This document shows positions 34,200 through 46,382 of a stretch of 64,000 nt of DNA, in pieces. How positions within the stretch are numbered: position 1 is the stretch's first letter; every line of letters begins with the position of its first letter. Below the pieces are notes generated by a model. It worked only from the letters and a program-made list of their open reading frames with translations. It did not search any database and was not told the origin of the DNA. Source of the stretch: Celoporthe dispersa. Its lineage: Eukaryota > Ascomycota > Sordariomycetes > Diaporthales > Cryphonectriaceae. The position numbers and the translations under genes are program-made. The stretch lies in contig WAID01000013.1 in the NCBI GenBank assembly GCA_016584495.1, positions 372,001 to 436,000 on the forward strand, given 5' to 3'.

Positions 34200-36132
34200 T
34201 TAGACAGGACTTGTGCAAGTGAAACTCGTAGCGACGCCCGCTTGAAAAATGAGTACCATCTGCTTGATCGCGGTGTAGCAACCGAGAACACAACCCCCAA
34301 GTGAGCAGAGAAGATACACCAGGTTCCACAAGTGAAACAAGGGTCGCTTCTTGACAGCACGCAGGAACCGCTTCCATCCTTGGTCCACGTAGTTGTAGGT
34401 GCGGCTCGTCTCGTCAAATATCTCCACGCCAGCGATGATGGCGTCTTCGCGGATGAAGTAGCCCAACGCGCCGAGGGCTGGGAAGATGTAGCTGAATCCG
34501 ATACCGAAGAGTGCGCCTCCCAAACTGGAAACAGAGGCCAGCTGTGGGATTGCTGGGGCGATGACAAACCCAACAGCCCAGACCACCGGGGCCATGGCCG
34601 CCCACCAGAGCTTGCCCTTCTTCGTCGTGAGAGGTGAGAACCCGAAAGGCTGCAGAACTTCGACGTATGCAATCTTCAAGCCGATATTTGTGTAGAGGCA
34701 GGTGGCAATCAGGCCGGCGAGCATGGACATGACATTCAACGCCGTCTGCCAGCCATAATTACTGATACCCTGCGCCACGGGGAGATAGGTGAACTGGCCA
34801 TGGAAGTGGTAGACCTCTGCCCCGAAGACGATGTAGACGATGGTGAGCAACGCCTGGGCACAGATCATGCCTTTCCAGAAATCCATTGGGTGGCGCATCT
34901 CTGCCATGAAGGCCGGGAAGAACATGGCGCCTCCATATGCCAGGACCGCCTGTGATGCTGCGTTGATTCCGGCCGCGGATCCGGTTCCGCCAGTCTTTAG
35001 TCCATCCGGTGGTGTTCCGGCGAATGTCTGGATTGGACCTGGCAGCATGCCGAAAGATGCCTCGATGGCGGCGTAGTTGGGTGCAAAATGCGCCACAAGG
35101 CCCATGCTGATGATTTGATGCGTTGTTAGCATGAAGATCGGCGCGTCCTCGAGGCAGAACACTCACATGATAAATACTTGGATAAGCTGGATAAAGACAG
35201 AAAAGTTGGCAAGCCATGCAAATCGCTGCAGGGTCCGGACCTGACCCGCTACCATGCCGATCAAGGTGAAAATCAGAACGCAGACAATAAAACAGAGCCC
35301 ATTCGTACCCGGTGTGGTCTGCGAGATCTGAGAGATCGCCTGTCCGTTCAGCAGGATGAGGTACGCAATGGACAAGATCAGCTGTACTGCCTGGGCGAAG
35401 TGGACGAAGTAGCCAGCTCCAGACCCATAGAGGCGCAGGAAAATGTCCGCGTAGTTTCTCAGCGGGTAGCGATCAGAGTCCAGGCCGAGAAACAACTTCC
35501 ACAAGATCCAGCCAGAACTATAATAGTCAGAAGAGGAATCGATATACAGAAGGTCGGTAGGGGAGAGGCATACTAGGCCGACAGTGAGCCAAAAGCAATA
35601 TACATAGCGACGCCCGGACCGTATCCCGTCTGTGCAAAGGCCCACCTGTGCAAATGGTCAGTCAGATGCAGTACGTCCTGGGCGGGCGCTGACAGGAGAG
35701 AGACTCACGGCGTGTTCGATGGTCCAAGAACATCTGTGGTGATGAGGTAGAAGACACTTCCCCATCCTGCAGTGCGAAGTGCTCTGTTTGCCAAGTGCAG
35801 CTCATCCCTGGTTGACGGTCCACCATCGCCACACACGCCAACGGGCCGAGTCTGGACGATGAATTGATCTTTTGCTGGGACTCTGGAGTCTGGGAAGATC
35901 CGATCAAGTCGACAACACCTTCATCCTGCTGTGGAGCCTGTAGTTGCCCAGTTGAAAATCTGTCCTTGATGAGGCTGACGAGGGTGACCGGGCCTCGCAT
36001 GCGCATGTGTTCCTCATTAGCCTTTTTCTCCCTAGCACGAGTGATAGATGCATGATGTATGTATTCCTCAAAGGTCACGCCGAGTTGAAGTTGTCTCAGA
36101 GAGGACATGTTATCGTTGAGCGAGTTCGACAT
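34200..36132 (-). CDS. Neutral amino-acid permease (AAAP family, fungal Mtr-like), one frame break
   Basis: Exons 36132-35709, 35645-35574, 35517-35167 and 35106-34200. Restoring one missing base in the T-run 35870-35873 gives 584 residues with every phase correct. A hydrophilic N-terminus of about 120 residues precedes RTAGWGSVFYLITTDVLGPS and TPWAFAQTGYGPG, the first helix and loop of fungal AAAP permeases. SGWILWKLFLGLDSDRYPLRNYADIF, LILLNGQAISQIS, YGGAMFFPAFMAEMRHPMDFWKG and GWQTALNVMSMLAG follow, about 11 helices in all. Predicted to be a plasma-membrane importer of neutral or aromatic amino acids, driven by protons. Aromatic substrates would fit the kynurenine-pathway genes in the window, but the 24 kb distance makes this only a thought. 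Confidence 0.88.
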
Positions 36133-38768
36133 CGGCTAGTGGCCGGTTATCAGCGGAGGGGGAGGCGGTCGCCGTGCCTGCCATGTCGACAGTCTCCGAA
36201 GAACTGGGAAAGACGAAGAGCAAATTTTGGGAAAGTATGATCCGCATACAATAATCATGCGGATCAAGGGACTAGAATATTGAGGTAGTAAAGCCTGTAG
36301 CTGAGATATAAACAACAGCGTTCTGAGCCGTCATGCGAGCCAGTCAGTTCTGCCAACAGAAATTTTGTTTTGTTGGAAGACATGCGGGAACTTTTTTCTA
36401 CTTTGCGGAAGCTTAGTATTATTCTGAGGCATTGTGTGTTATCTCGTATAAAATTCTTTGTGCGGACATGCAATGTCAAGAGCTCAGGGGCAGGATCAAG
36501 CCACGGGAGCTGAACAAAGAAAATGGCAGGTGCAGAGGTCTCATTCCCGGAGCCTCATTCCCCTACTTATCACAAAGCATCACCAACATACATATTCACG
36601 CCCCCGAAAAGGGCGGGAACTAGCTAGATGACCGCACCACTTTATTCCCGTAAAGACTGAATCTTGTGCAGTGGGAATTGTGAGACGAGAGCATATCAGG
36701 CGTGTTTTGGGCTGATTAGATCTGGACCTATGTCGATACGTCATGCGCGACAAGGAGCCAGGGGAGGGAGAAAGGAACAGAGATGGCGAGGATGCGGAAA
36801 GAAATGCTAGTTCTAACATCATGTAGCGCTGAAAATGAGCGGACTTTGCTTCTCTCTCTGTTTAGTATTTATGAGATGATAAAAACACGTGCCCTCCCAT
36901 ACGGGTTCTCGATCGGCCCCGGTCTCGTCAGGTGAATCTCAGCCCAGTCAACAGTCAATAGTCTAAATGACCTCGTCTGTTCGCGATGCTTTCGCATTGT
37001 GATTTTCTGATGATCCAGTCTTAGTGACGCAAAATCTTGGCGTGCTACCCCTCCAACGCTCCTCCCCGCAGGCTGCTAGAGAAAGTAGATAGCTTGGCGA
37101 TGAATACGTCGCTGTGGAAACTGACATCAGGTTGCGGACATGTTCGTGATCTTCTTGATCGGTTTGTCCGTGAGTCTCTTCCGTTCCATCAGAATGCGCC
37201 ACAGCCGTAGTCTTTGAATGATGGTCTGGGTGGTAGAAATGTTGCAAGACATGGTGATCGACTCCGTGCCAGGTCAAGCATTCGGTCTACAATGATGCGG
37301 CAGTAGTAGCCTGGCCATGATAGTAGAGGTAGTCGTCCCATGATCGCCTGGGAAATCTTCACGGCGGGATTAGTGACCAGAAATCGCCAGTACCAACACG
37401 ACTTGCACCTTATACATCTATTCTCACTCATCAACTTCGGTAATGCCACAAGAGATAATGTAGGCTAGCAAGAAGTGCAGGTAGTCTTCTGCGGACTCCG
37501 GTGCTCAACCCGAGAAGGCGTCCTTCCTATCTTCTCATCGTGGACAGACATCGAGGGAAACTCTTACTTTGCAAACCAAGGGTATCTAAGCTTAGGATCA
37601 TACCATGGACTGGACCACTCGTCAAGGCAGGTAGGGCTAACAGTAGAGGATTTGAAGGGTGAAGATAGTGTGAGTGGTGTCATGTGAAGGAGTTCACAGT
37701 GTGTGCAGGCCCGAATTCAAAGTCAGGTGATTTTTCTTAGAATGGTAGACAATTATTGCAGGCTGGGTTGGTTTGTCTAGGTATGTGTGGACTTCTCGAT
37801 ATGTTTTTGGGCAGTTCTTCTGTTTATTTTTGTTTTGTTTTTTTCTTTCTCTCTTTCTTTCTTTCCCCTTCTTCTGTGTTCCTTTTTCCAAATGTTAGGG
37901 GACGAGAGGATGCTGGCTCTTCGGGCCTATGACGGGCGCACCTGCCCAAAATCTTTGTTATGATGACGTTCTCTAAAAGGCTTGTTGAGAAAGAAGGTGA
38001 ATTCCAAATATCAGTCTTGCTGAAAGTTTTCCGACCACAGCAGAATTCAGGAGAAGGGCCGCAGTGTTCTGAACCTGGGCGTCTTCAGACGCGTCTAGAC
38101 GTGGCAGGATATCTCTCAATTTTCTCCAAGGATTTGGGCAGAGCCTGGCATGCATTCCCTACCCACAGTCCCGAACTTCTCGAGAAATATTACCTCAGGA
38201 CAGCCGATTCGACTACACCGACGCGCCTGTTACCCTCAGTATCAGCGTCTACTTACGACTCACCTGTCACTGAGGGATGAGAAGATGGTCTTGCCGTTCA
38301 GCGGCAGCGCGGCAACACGACACGTGGGTGAGAGCTTCGGAGGTTCATTCCCTTGTGCGTACCACATCATCTACGATGGAAACCTGGATCAAAGTGATCC
38401 ACGGACGCATTTGACCCGAATTCTCAGACACTCTGGCTCTGCTACATCCCGGTGGGTCTTCGCCGCTCTGCGGGGAAGTCTCACAGCGTCCCACATCCAG
38501 CCTCTGTGCCTCACGCTACCCACTCTCTCCTCTTTCTCTGGATAGATACGAAGATCAGCAGCCAGTTCTCAGGGAGCCCGGCTCCTTCATCGGCTAAGAA
38601 AATGGTGAAGTGTTCGTGTAGGACACTCTGCCGTCCTCAGTCCTGAGAAGAAGGTTGAGCCTCACCAACCCTCTGAACCGTCTACCGTGCCTTCTACTCT
38701 CGGTTTGGGCTCATACTACTGATCAGTACTCTGTGCTAATCTTCAACAAAACCTCAGTGTCATCAGAG
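36133..38768. other. Gene-poor spacer with two divergent promoters
   Basis: About 2.6 kb between two divergent transporter genes. Frames up to 131 codons lack family features. A T/C-rich tract lies at about 37800-37890. Confidence 0.45.
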
Positions 38769-40395
38769 ATGCATGCATCGACCTCGAACGACCCGGTGAT
38801 GCGTGTCAACGGCGATGCGGATCGATGCACCGACTCCAGCCGGGACGAGAAAGCCACTGGCGACGCACATCACCTGGAGCAGGCTGCCACACCAGAACAG
38901 AACGTCGACACCATATCTCGAGCCAAGGTCCTCCGCAAGCTAGATTTGCACCTAGTACCCATGCTAACGATCCTCTATCTCCTGTCCTTCCTCGACCGCG
39001 GCAACATCGGCAACGCCAAGATCGAAGGCCTGCAGGAGGACCTGGACATGACGGACGCACAGTACAACTGGTGCCTCACGGCCTTCTTCTTCACCTACGC
39101 GGCCTTCGAGGTTCCGTCCAACATGCTGCTCAAGCGCTTCCGGCCGTCGGTCTGGCTGCCCAGCATCATGGTCGCGTGGGGGGTCATCATGACGTTCATG
39201 GGCATCGTGAGGAGCTTCGCGGGGCTAATCACGGCCCGGATCTTCCTGGGGGTGGCGGAGGCAGGGCTGTTCCCCGGGATCGTCTATCTGAACACCATGT
39301 GGTATACCAGATACGAGGTCCAGGTCCGTCAGGCCTACTTCTTCAGCGCAGCCAGCATCGCGGGTGCCTTCTCCGGGCTCCTAGCGTACGCGATCACGTT
39401 CATGGACGGTGTGGGAGGCTTAAGTGGGTGGAGGTGGATCTTCATCCTCGAGGGCATCGTGACGACTATCGTTGCTGTGATCGCCTACTTCTTCGTCTAC
39501 GACTCGCCCTCCACCGCTCCCTTCCTCACACCTCAGGAGCGAGCCTTTGTGGCCCGCCGGCTTGACGAGGACGGCAAAGATTCCGAGAGCGCAGATACCG
39601 GAGGCGTGACGCTGGCCGACGACACGTTCGAATGGGCCCACGTCAGGGATGCCTTCTGCGACTGGCAGATCTGGGTCAACATCGTCGTCTACTGGGGATA
39701 CGTCTGCCCTCTCTACGGCGTCTCGCTATTCCTGCCTACGATTATCAAGGAGCTGGGCTACACCTCGACAGATGCACAGCTCCTGACCGTGCCGATCTAC
39801 GTAGCGGCCTCGGTGTTTACTGTGGCCATTGCGTACTGGGCCGACCATATCCGCAGACGGAGTCCCTTTATCATGGGCGGCTTTGTGCTCATGCTGTCCG
39901 GCTTTATTATGTGTATCAGCTCTGCGAGGCCGGGGGTCGTCTACGCCGGGGTGTTTATTGCTGCTTGTGCCATATATCCCACGCACCCTAGCAATATCAC
40001 TTGGCTGAGTAACAACCTTGCTGGAAGCTACAAGAGAGCGGTTGGTATGGGTATTCAGATCAGCATTGGTAACCTGGCCGGTGGTAAGTGCCGGGACCTC
40101 CTTGTTCCCTACAGGAACAGTCACAAATGGAGATGATGAAAAGGCTGACATGGAGACTCCAGCCATGGCATCCAACTTTTACCGTGCTCAAGATGCACCA
40201 AGATACATACTCGGCCATGGTCTAGAGATCGGATTCATCGTTGCTGGTATGATAGCATGGGAGGTCCTGGTTGTAGGCTATACGAGGGTCAACAGGAAAC
40301 GGGACCAGCTTGTCCAGCGGAGAATAGACGGTGAGAGCGCCGCAGCTCCTCGAGGCAGAGGCGACCGCGCCCTGGGATTCAGGTACACATTGTAG
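38769..40395 (+). CDS. MFS permease of the anion:cation symporter family (Dal5/Tna1-like)
   Basis: Exons 38769-40083 and 40163-40395 give 515 residues, intact. About 12 helices. The ACS signatures are clear: LLSFLDRGNIGNAKIEGL at the end of helix 1, WCLTAFFFTYAAFEVPSNMLLKRF, RIFLGVAEAGLFPG in helix 4-5, RQAYFFSAASIAGAFSGLLAYAI and SGWRWIFILEGI. Such proteins import carboxylates and vitamins such as allantoate, nicotinate, biotin or pantothenate by proton symport at the plasma membrane. The substrate is not predictable; subgroup members are often named after nicotinic acid permease. The preferred start is ATG 38769, since the frame upstream has no ATG. Convergent with a flavoprotein gene, the stops only 37 bp apart. 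Confidence 0.92.
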
Positions 40396-40432
40396 ACTAG
40401 CGATTATGATATTGCTGTGGCGTGAACCCATG

Positions 40433-42054
40433 CTACCTTGCATGTGAGTAGGTCGCAGCCTCTCTACCCGCCGTCCGACCAAACACAACGCATTCCAGTA
40501 ATGACGAACCCCCCAGGCGATTATCGCCATGCAGTCCACCAGTGATCTCCCCCGCCGCCCACAGCCCCTCGACCGGCTTCAGACTGCTATCACCAATGCT
40601 GTCTCCTGCCAGAACCTGGCCATTGTCGTTGATAGCCGCGCCGCCCATGGTAAAATGGGTAATGGGCGTGACCCGGCCGATACAAACTTCCTGTTCGGCG
40701 TCGTCCTCGTCACGGCCCGTCAGCCTCCAAGACCCGAACACGTTGCGTCCGAACGAGTCGGCCTTGGCACCAGCCGCGACCTGCGAGTATTCCCGAATAG
40801 CCTCCCGCGTGGCGTCGTCCAGCTCGTTTACTTTCTTCTTAGACAAGAGGCCCTTCCACAGGTAGAAACCGATGTGTGATGCCGCCGCCTCACAGGCACC
40901 AGGGTCCAGCAGGAGCTGGATGTCCCACTGGGTCAGACCCTTGGCGCCCTCACTGCTGGTTGCCGTGGTGCTGGCAGGGGCAAGGTCCATGATGACCTTG
41001 CTGACATGTTCTCTCGTCTCCATCTCGTTGACAAACCGTCTGCCTTGGTGTAGCAAGATCCCGCCCTCACCCCTCAACATCTCGGCAGCAAGGAATTTCA
41101 CCCTGGCATCAGGGTCAGAGGGCTGCACGAACCCGGTAGGGTGCACCTGCACGCTGTCCATATCAACCAGCTGTGCGCCCACATCCTGAAGAATCCCGTG
41201 GGTCCCGGGCCTGGCATCGTTCGTCGACGGCAGCCCAGCAAGATCAGGACGGTACTTCTCCAGCAGACCCCAGGTGTCCCCCGCAAACCCTCCAGTCGTA
41301 AAGACAACCGGTCCCTCGAGGGTCGACGTCGTGCCAGCATCGACGTATTCCACCCCGGTCACGCTGCTGCTGCCGCCCGCCTTGGGCGAGACGAGAGCCT
41401 CTTCACCTCGCACCCGGTACGGAGCTCAAAGTTGGGGTCCTGCTTCAGCTTCTCGACCAGGGCAGTGACGATGGCTGCCCCGGGAGGTAGCTTGCCGCCG
41501 CCCCGGTGGGTGCGCGGGAAGCTGTGGCCGCCGAGCTGGGCCACGACGCTGAGGTCCACGCCGATCTCGTCGACGAGGAAGTCGATGGCCTGGGCTGATG
41601 AGGTGGTGAGCTTCGATATGAGGGACTCCCTCTCGGCGCGTCTAAAACTGATGGTGGTCGCTGCTGTCGTGGCGACGTCGGCCTGGGCGAGCCTGGTGCC
41701 GGCGGACCGGACCGTGTCGCTGTAGAAGGTGGTGTCCTTGCCCTTCTGGAACCGCGTTGGGGCTCCGTTGATGCCGGAGGAGGCCTTGATGCTGTTGCCG
41801 CCCGGCTTCTCTGCCCGCTCTAACAGCCGCACCGCTGCTCCGGCGCGGAGGGCGGCGTAGGAGGCTGAGAGCCCGGCCAGTCCGCCACCGACGACGATGA
41901 CGGTTTGGGGTGCTGGTGCGCCTGGTGACATGGTCGCCTGGGGCTGATCTGGTGGTGAGTTGAGTCTGAGGTAGAAATATGCTGTGAGGGCTGTGATGAG
42001 GATGACGGACAGGAGCTGGCGTCTGGTCATTCCAGCGGGAGGAGGCGTGTCCAT
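40433..42054 (-). CDS. FAD-dependent fumarate reductase-like protein (Osm1/Frd1 type), one frame break
   Basis: A single exon. Restoring one missing base near 41392-41400 gives 540 residues. An N-terminal hydrophobic helix (LLSVILITALTAYFYL) is followed by the FAD dinucleotide fold TVIVVGGGLAGLSASYAALRAG, KPGGNSIKASSGINGAPT, then the catalytic region GAQLVDMDSVQVHPTGF, GGILLHQGRRFVNE (proton-transfer Arg), ITHFTMGGAAIN and, at the C-terminus, GLWAAGEITGGLHGDNRLGG. This is the soluble fumarate reductase class, which reoxidises FADH2 or NADH with fumarate in mitochondria or ER; homologues without the cytochrome b5 domain, like this one, match yeast Osm1/Frd1. The N-terminal helix suggests an ER or intermembrane-space location. 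Confidence 0.88.
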
Positions 42055-43207
42055 CTACCGTACCCGGGTCAGGCTTGGCGAGAGGGCACACAGGATGATC
42101 AGACTTTCTTCATCGGTCTTATACCAGCAATGAAATATCAGCAGCTGGGCTTACAGCGGCATCACTAGCCACCAAGCCGCTATAGTATGTGTGACACTGT
42201 GTGTGTGTGCGCGTGTCCAAGTGATTACCGTGGTGCCTTTTTTTTTTTTTTTTTTCCTTTTGTCGGTGGTCATCGTACGGTTCGGAGGCGGGTCGACATC
42301 AGACCACATTTTCAAGCTGGTGGCATGATTCTTGCGCAAACATTCGGTGTCAGCAGTGGCAAAGACTGAGACTCGGTGGGACCAATCAGTTGTCCCAAGA
42401 TTGAGATCTCAATAATCGATGCATTAGCTGATGACATTTTTGCGAGGGGAACAGTACGATCCCACCACGGCCGACCGACCTTTTTCAAAATGGTACTATG
42501 TGACTTGACGCTGGTCTATGATAGTAGTTTTTACAGCGCCTAGACAGGAAGTTTAGAGGCCTTAGCAGCTTACTTTACAGGGCCTGGGGCTCAGTAGACC
42601 TGCTGTGGCTTTAGTGTCGAGGGCCCCCCTGGTCCTGCCTCTCTACTGCCTGAGTGGTGCTCTCTAACCGCCCCCCCATCTACTCTGGTTTTCTTTACTT
42701 CTTGTCCGTGTCTCTGCGCATTCATTCGGCTAGTAAATTCTGCATTTATCAAGCCCGTCAGATATCTCAATAATTATCCTACAGCTCTCTACAGCCGGCA
42801 GATCGGGCGTAGAACTGGGGAACTTAGGTGTGCTAATCACAAAGGAAACTTCAGACCCCCTGTCAGAACATACGACAGGCCACCGATATCGACCCACCCG
42901 GATCCAGAACAGCCAGCTGGGCCGGCACAGGAGATTCCGCCAGTTTGATGAATTCCCCAGGTTCCAACAGCATATATGATCTCTTCTTCTAGATCAGCTC
43001 GTCCAAAAGGAGACCTGCCTCTTTCTCATGGAGCAGCCCTGCGACTCGCAAACTCGCCAGTCCGATCAGGTCCGGATCCATCTGCAGGCGACTCACACTC
43101 CCATCGCTTCATGACCGTCATCCACGATCCTACACCTAGCAAAACACCATCGTCATAATTACGTACGAGTAATAAATACCAGATCCAACATCACACCACA
43201 AGACAAG
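42055..43207. other. Spacer without a supported gene
   Basis: About 1.15 kb, including a T-run of about 17 at 42238-42255. The stretch 42530-42700 has a different composition and may be an old repeat fragment. The last 60 bp lead into the tail-anchored protein gene. Confidence 0.4.
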
Positions 43208-43393
43208 ATGGCCGCCCCCAAGAACAAGACGAAAACCAGCGCCGAGATCTCAGAAGCGGAAAAGTCCGACCCCGACGCCGCCTGGGAGGCCACCGTCACC
43301 AAGGGCATGAAGGAGACGGAGAGCGAGATGATCCTGCAATGGGTCTCCATCCTGATGATCGGCGTGGCAGTCTTCGGCTACTTGTATACCTAG
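43208..43393 (+). CDS. 61-residue tail-anchored membrane protein
   Basis: A small intact frame. The first 40 residues are charged (MAAPKNKTKTSAEISEAEK, then an acidic SDPDAAWEA stretch), followed by one hydrophobic helix at about residues 43-59 (ILQWVSILMIGVAVFGYLY) that ends the protein with Thr. This is the layout of tail-anchored proteins delivered by the GET route or inserted in the mitochondrial outer membrane. No known family was recognised. No intron is needed, and the ATG context (ACAAGATGGCC) is good. Function unknown. Confidence 0.6.
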   Translation: MAAPKNKTKTSAEISEAEKSDPDAAWEATVTKGMKETESEMILQWVSILMIGVAVFGYLYT

Positions 43394-44037
43394 AGAGGAG
43401 GCACGGCGGGAAGGGGAAATCGGGTGGTGAGTTTGTGGACGGGTGCATGGTCTGGGCGACGACCTGGATCGAGACCGAAGCCGATCTGCGACCTTGCGTG
43501 GGAGCTCTGGAGGGCAGTGATCGACTGCTCTCGAGCCTATGACGCTGCCTGTCAAGGAACTAAGACAAAGGGGAGGAAGGGTGAGGAGAACAGAACTGCA
43601 ACGTCAACGCTATGAGCAAAGGGAGGCGGGAAAAGAAAACAAGGCCAAATTTTGTCTGAACATAAGAATGCAGATGAACAGCAGGGTGTTCTCCTCAAAG
43701 TTTCGACAGAGAATGTAATTCTAATAATGGAATATAATTAACAATCAATAGGTTCTAAAACATGGGAGTTCCAGTGACCTTGCTGAGTCGTCAAAAATCA
43801 CCCTGTGACTTTGTTTGGTGGTGAAAACAAAACACACACGGAGGCTCTAGGTTAGCACCGAGCGGATAACAAGCAAGGGCACGATCCGGACTGCGGATCC
43901 CAATGTGAAGCTATAGGCGTTTCACCCACGACCGGCCACCTTTATTCAATATCGTTGCTTCTCATTCCTGCGTCAACATCAAAGCTCATTCTTCTGACGC
44001 CTCAGTGAACATAAAAACCCACATACTACAGACAGAC
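43394..44037. other. Spacer, 3' flank and SDR promoter
   Basis: About 640 bp with no gene seen. Confidence 0.4.
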
Positions 44038-45272
44038 ATGGCAGGCTCCTCACCGACTGAGAGACACTGTTTCTCATGGCTGACCGACGCAGGCTACTTC
44101 AACATGCAAGTCTATTGATCTCGTCCCCAACAAAGAACCAAGACGCAGATCCAGGCCTGGAATCGAACCACAGCCGAGCTAACAACCCAGGTGCAGGCCC
44201 GTGTGGTACCCCCTTCACTTCCTCACGACACAGCTCAGATCGCTCCCCTATCCGGACACGAGCTATGACGGCAAGACCGTCCTCGTCACCGGCGGCAACG
44301 TAGGGCTGGGCAGAGAGGCCGCCCGCCACTTCTGCCGTCTCGGCGCGACAAGAGTGATCCTCGCCTGTCGCGATCTTGAAAAGGGCCGAGCTGCGCAGGC
44401 GCACGTCGAGGCCTCCTCGGCGTCCGCTCAGGGTGGTGTAGTCGAGGTCTGGCAGGTTGACCTCGCCAGCTTCCAGAGCGTGAAGGACTTTTGCCGCCGG
44501 GCGGACGAGGAGCTCGACCGTCTGGACGTCGTCGTCGGGAATGCAGGTATCGCAATCGGCTCGTATGTCGAGGCCGACGGGGGGTATGAGAGCACAATTG
44601 CAGTCAACGTTGTGTCGACGTTCTTGATGGTTCTCATGCTGCTGCCGCTGATGAGACGAACGGCGGCGAGGTGCAACGTGGAGCCGAAGGTGGTGATTGT
44701 TTCCTCGGACTCGCACATGTTTGTACGTCGTGATTTGATCTCCATGGGCCCCTTTTTCGACCGAGGCCTCACGGATCGTGATGGGCCAGTTACTAATGCC
44801 GAATGTGCAGGCCAGATTCCGCGAAAGGGAGGAGCCAAAAATTTTCGAGGCTTTCAAGGGGGGAAAAAACATGAACGAGGACCGGTACAACACGTCCAAA
44901 CTGTTAGCCATCTGGATCGTGCGAGAACTGGCCTCCAGAATGGCCCCGAACGACCCTGTGGTCGTGAACTGCATCAACCCGGGCTTCTGCAGGACGAAGC
45001 TGTTCCGTCACAACACATTTCCCCTGAACTATATCGTCAGATGTACGCTTCGCATCCTCGGGAGGACGCCGGAGATGGGGTCCCGCACGCTGATGGCCGC
45101 CGCGGCGGCAGGACGGCAGAGCCATGGGCAGTATATGGATAGCTGCGTCGTGCGCGCGCCCAGCCAGCTTGTTGTCAGTGTAGAAGGACATGATCTGCAG
45201 CGCAGGGTCTACGAAGAGCTTGAGAATGTCCTAGAAGACATCCAGCCGGGAATCACCAAAGTCATCAGGTAA
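44038..45272 (+). CDS. Short-chain dehydrogenase/reductase with a GC-AG first intron
   Basis: Exons 44038-44105, 44191-44722 and 44811-45272 give 353 residues. The first intron begins GCAAGT and ends in AG after a GAGCTAAC branch site; a second AG six bases on (GTGCAG) would drop two residues. SDR motifs: TVLVTGGNVGLGREAARHF (cofactor), DLASFQSV, VVGNAGIAIG (NAG), VVIVSSDSH (catalytic Ser) and RYNTSKLL (YxxxK). The fold and the C-terminal NPGFCRT are typical of the fungal retinol-dehydrogenase-like group. It oxidises or reduces an alcohol/ketone with NAD(P); the substrate is unknown. The short first exon MAGSSPTERHCFSWLTDAGYFNM is plausible and supplies the only good ATG. Confidence 0.85.
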
Positions 45273-45613
45273 TTAATATTGAGTCTAGTCCCAAGCGCCG
45301 AGTGTCTGCGACAAAAACTTTAGAAATGGCAACTCTGCCATCTCCTTTTATTTTTTTTTAATTTTATTCTTTGTCCGATACATTGAGCTTCCAAGCTGCC
45401 AGAAACTTACTTTCGAAACAACCGGTTGCCTGAAAGGAGCTTCATTGCACGTAAACAACTGCCAGCGCGACGCCCATAATTGAAATTTAATAGCACAAGA
45501 ACGTCCAGACGATTTTTCCGCTCTTATATACACAACGAACTAGAACGCAACGAAGCAAACGCACTATTCACGAACTCGAGTCATCGCACTTTTTCTCCCC
45601 CTCTCCGAGGCTC
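45273..45613. other. Convergent spacer
   Basis: About 340 bp between the SDR stop and the stop of the small secreted protein; T-rich near 45350. No gene seen. Confidence 0.4.
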
Positions 45614-46382
45614 TCAAGCGGAGACCGGCGCGGTGGTCTTGACAGTCACAGGAACACTGTCTGCCTGGTCGGCCCCGTCGACATTCCAATTCAATGTGTA
45701 GACATTCTCAGTGTCGGTGGTCTTGGCCCAGAACTGAGACTGATAGTTACTGCCGTTGACCCACATGATTTGGGATCCGTCTTAAGAAGCACCTCAGCGT
45801 CAGCTAATTATTATAGAGCAAGGGTTTCTGGAACGATATTTTGTTGGAAGACACCCACATGTCGTAAACCCCTTCATGACCGCGCCGGTAGGGGCAGTGC
45901 CATTCGTGGACTTGAAACCGCATTGCACGTAAGCGTCTGTGGAAGTGATGATGTAGAAGGAGGCAGAGCCTTTCGTGGTGGAGGTGCCGTTCTGCATCAT
46001 GGAGGCGTTCCATGTGCTGTCGACAGATGGTGTTTGCCCTAGGTGAATATTCATTAGTATAGTTCTAAGCTACTTGATGTTTTTGGTAATCTAATGAAGC
46101 CCTTACAGATCAATTCGGTTAGGTTCGCCGTCTCTGCAGGGGCTATGTATGCCATCCCTAAAAGTGCGAATTACGGTCAGTGGGACTTGCCGGATAAGCG
46201 AGGCCAAGGATTATTACCCAATGCTGTAACATACCATCTGTACCACGATAGACCTGCATGCCAGAGATGCCAGTGCCATAGGCGTAGACCTTGACCTCGG
46301 TGTCGGAGGCGCGCTTTGCACTGGGGTATGCTGTCACAGCACTGGCAAGCGCCAGGAGAGCAGTGAGCGTCTTGGAGAACAT
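45614..46382 (-). CDS. Small secreted protein of unknown function
   Basis: Start 46382. Exons 46382-46235, 46157-46107, and about 46038 to 45870 or 45850; the last exon runs from about 45783 to the stop at 45614. A signal peptide (MFSKTLTALLALASAVTA) is followed by a KR site (SAKR) suitable for Kex2 cleavage. Then come MAYIAPAETANLTELI, a middle with SFYIITSTDAYVQCGF and several N-glycosylation sites, and an end with IMWVNGSNYQSQFWAK. Total about 165 residues, few Cys. No known domain; small secreted proteins like this are common in fungi. The last 5' splice site is uncertain: the two candidate GT sites (before TTTAC and before GTCTT) give the wrong phase unless one G of a G-run near 45869-45872 is removed, so another homopolymer error is possible. 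Confidence 0.65.
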
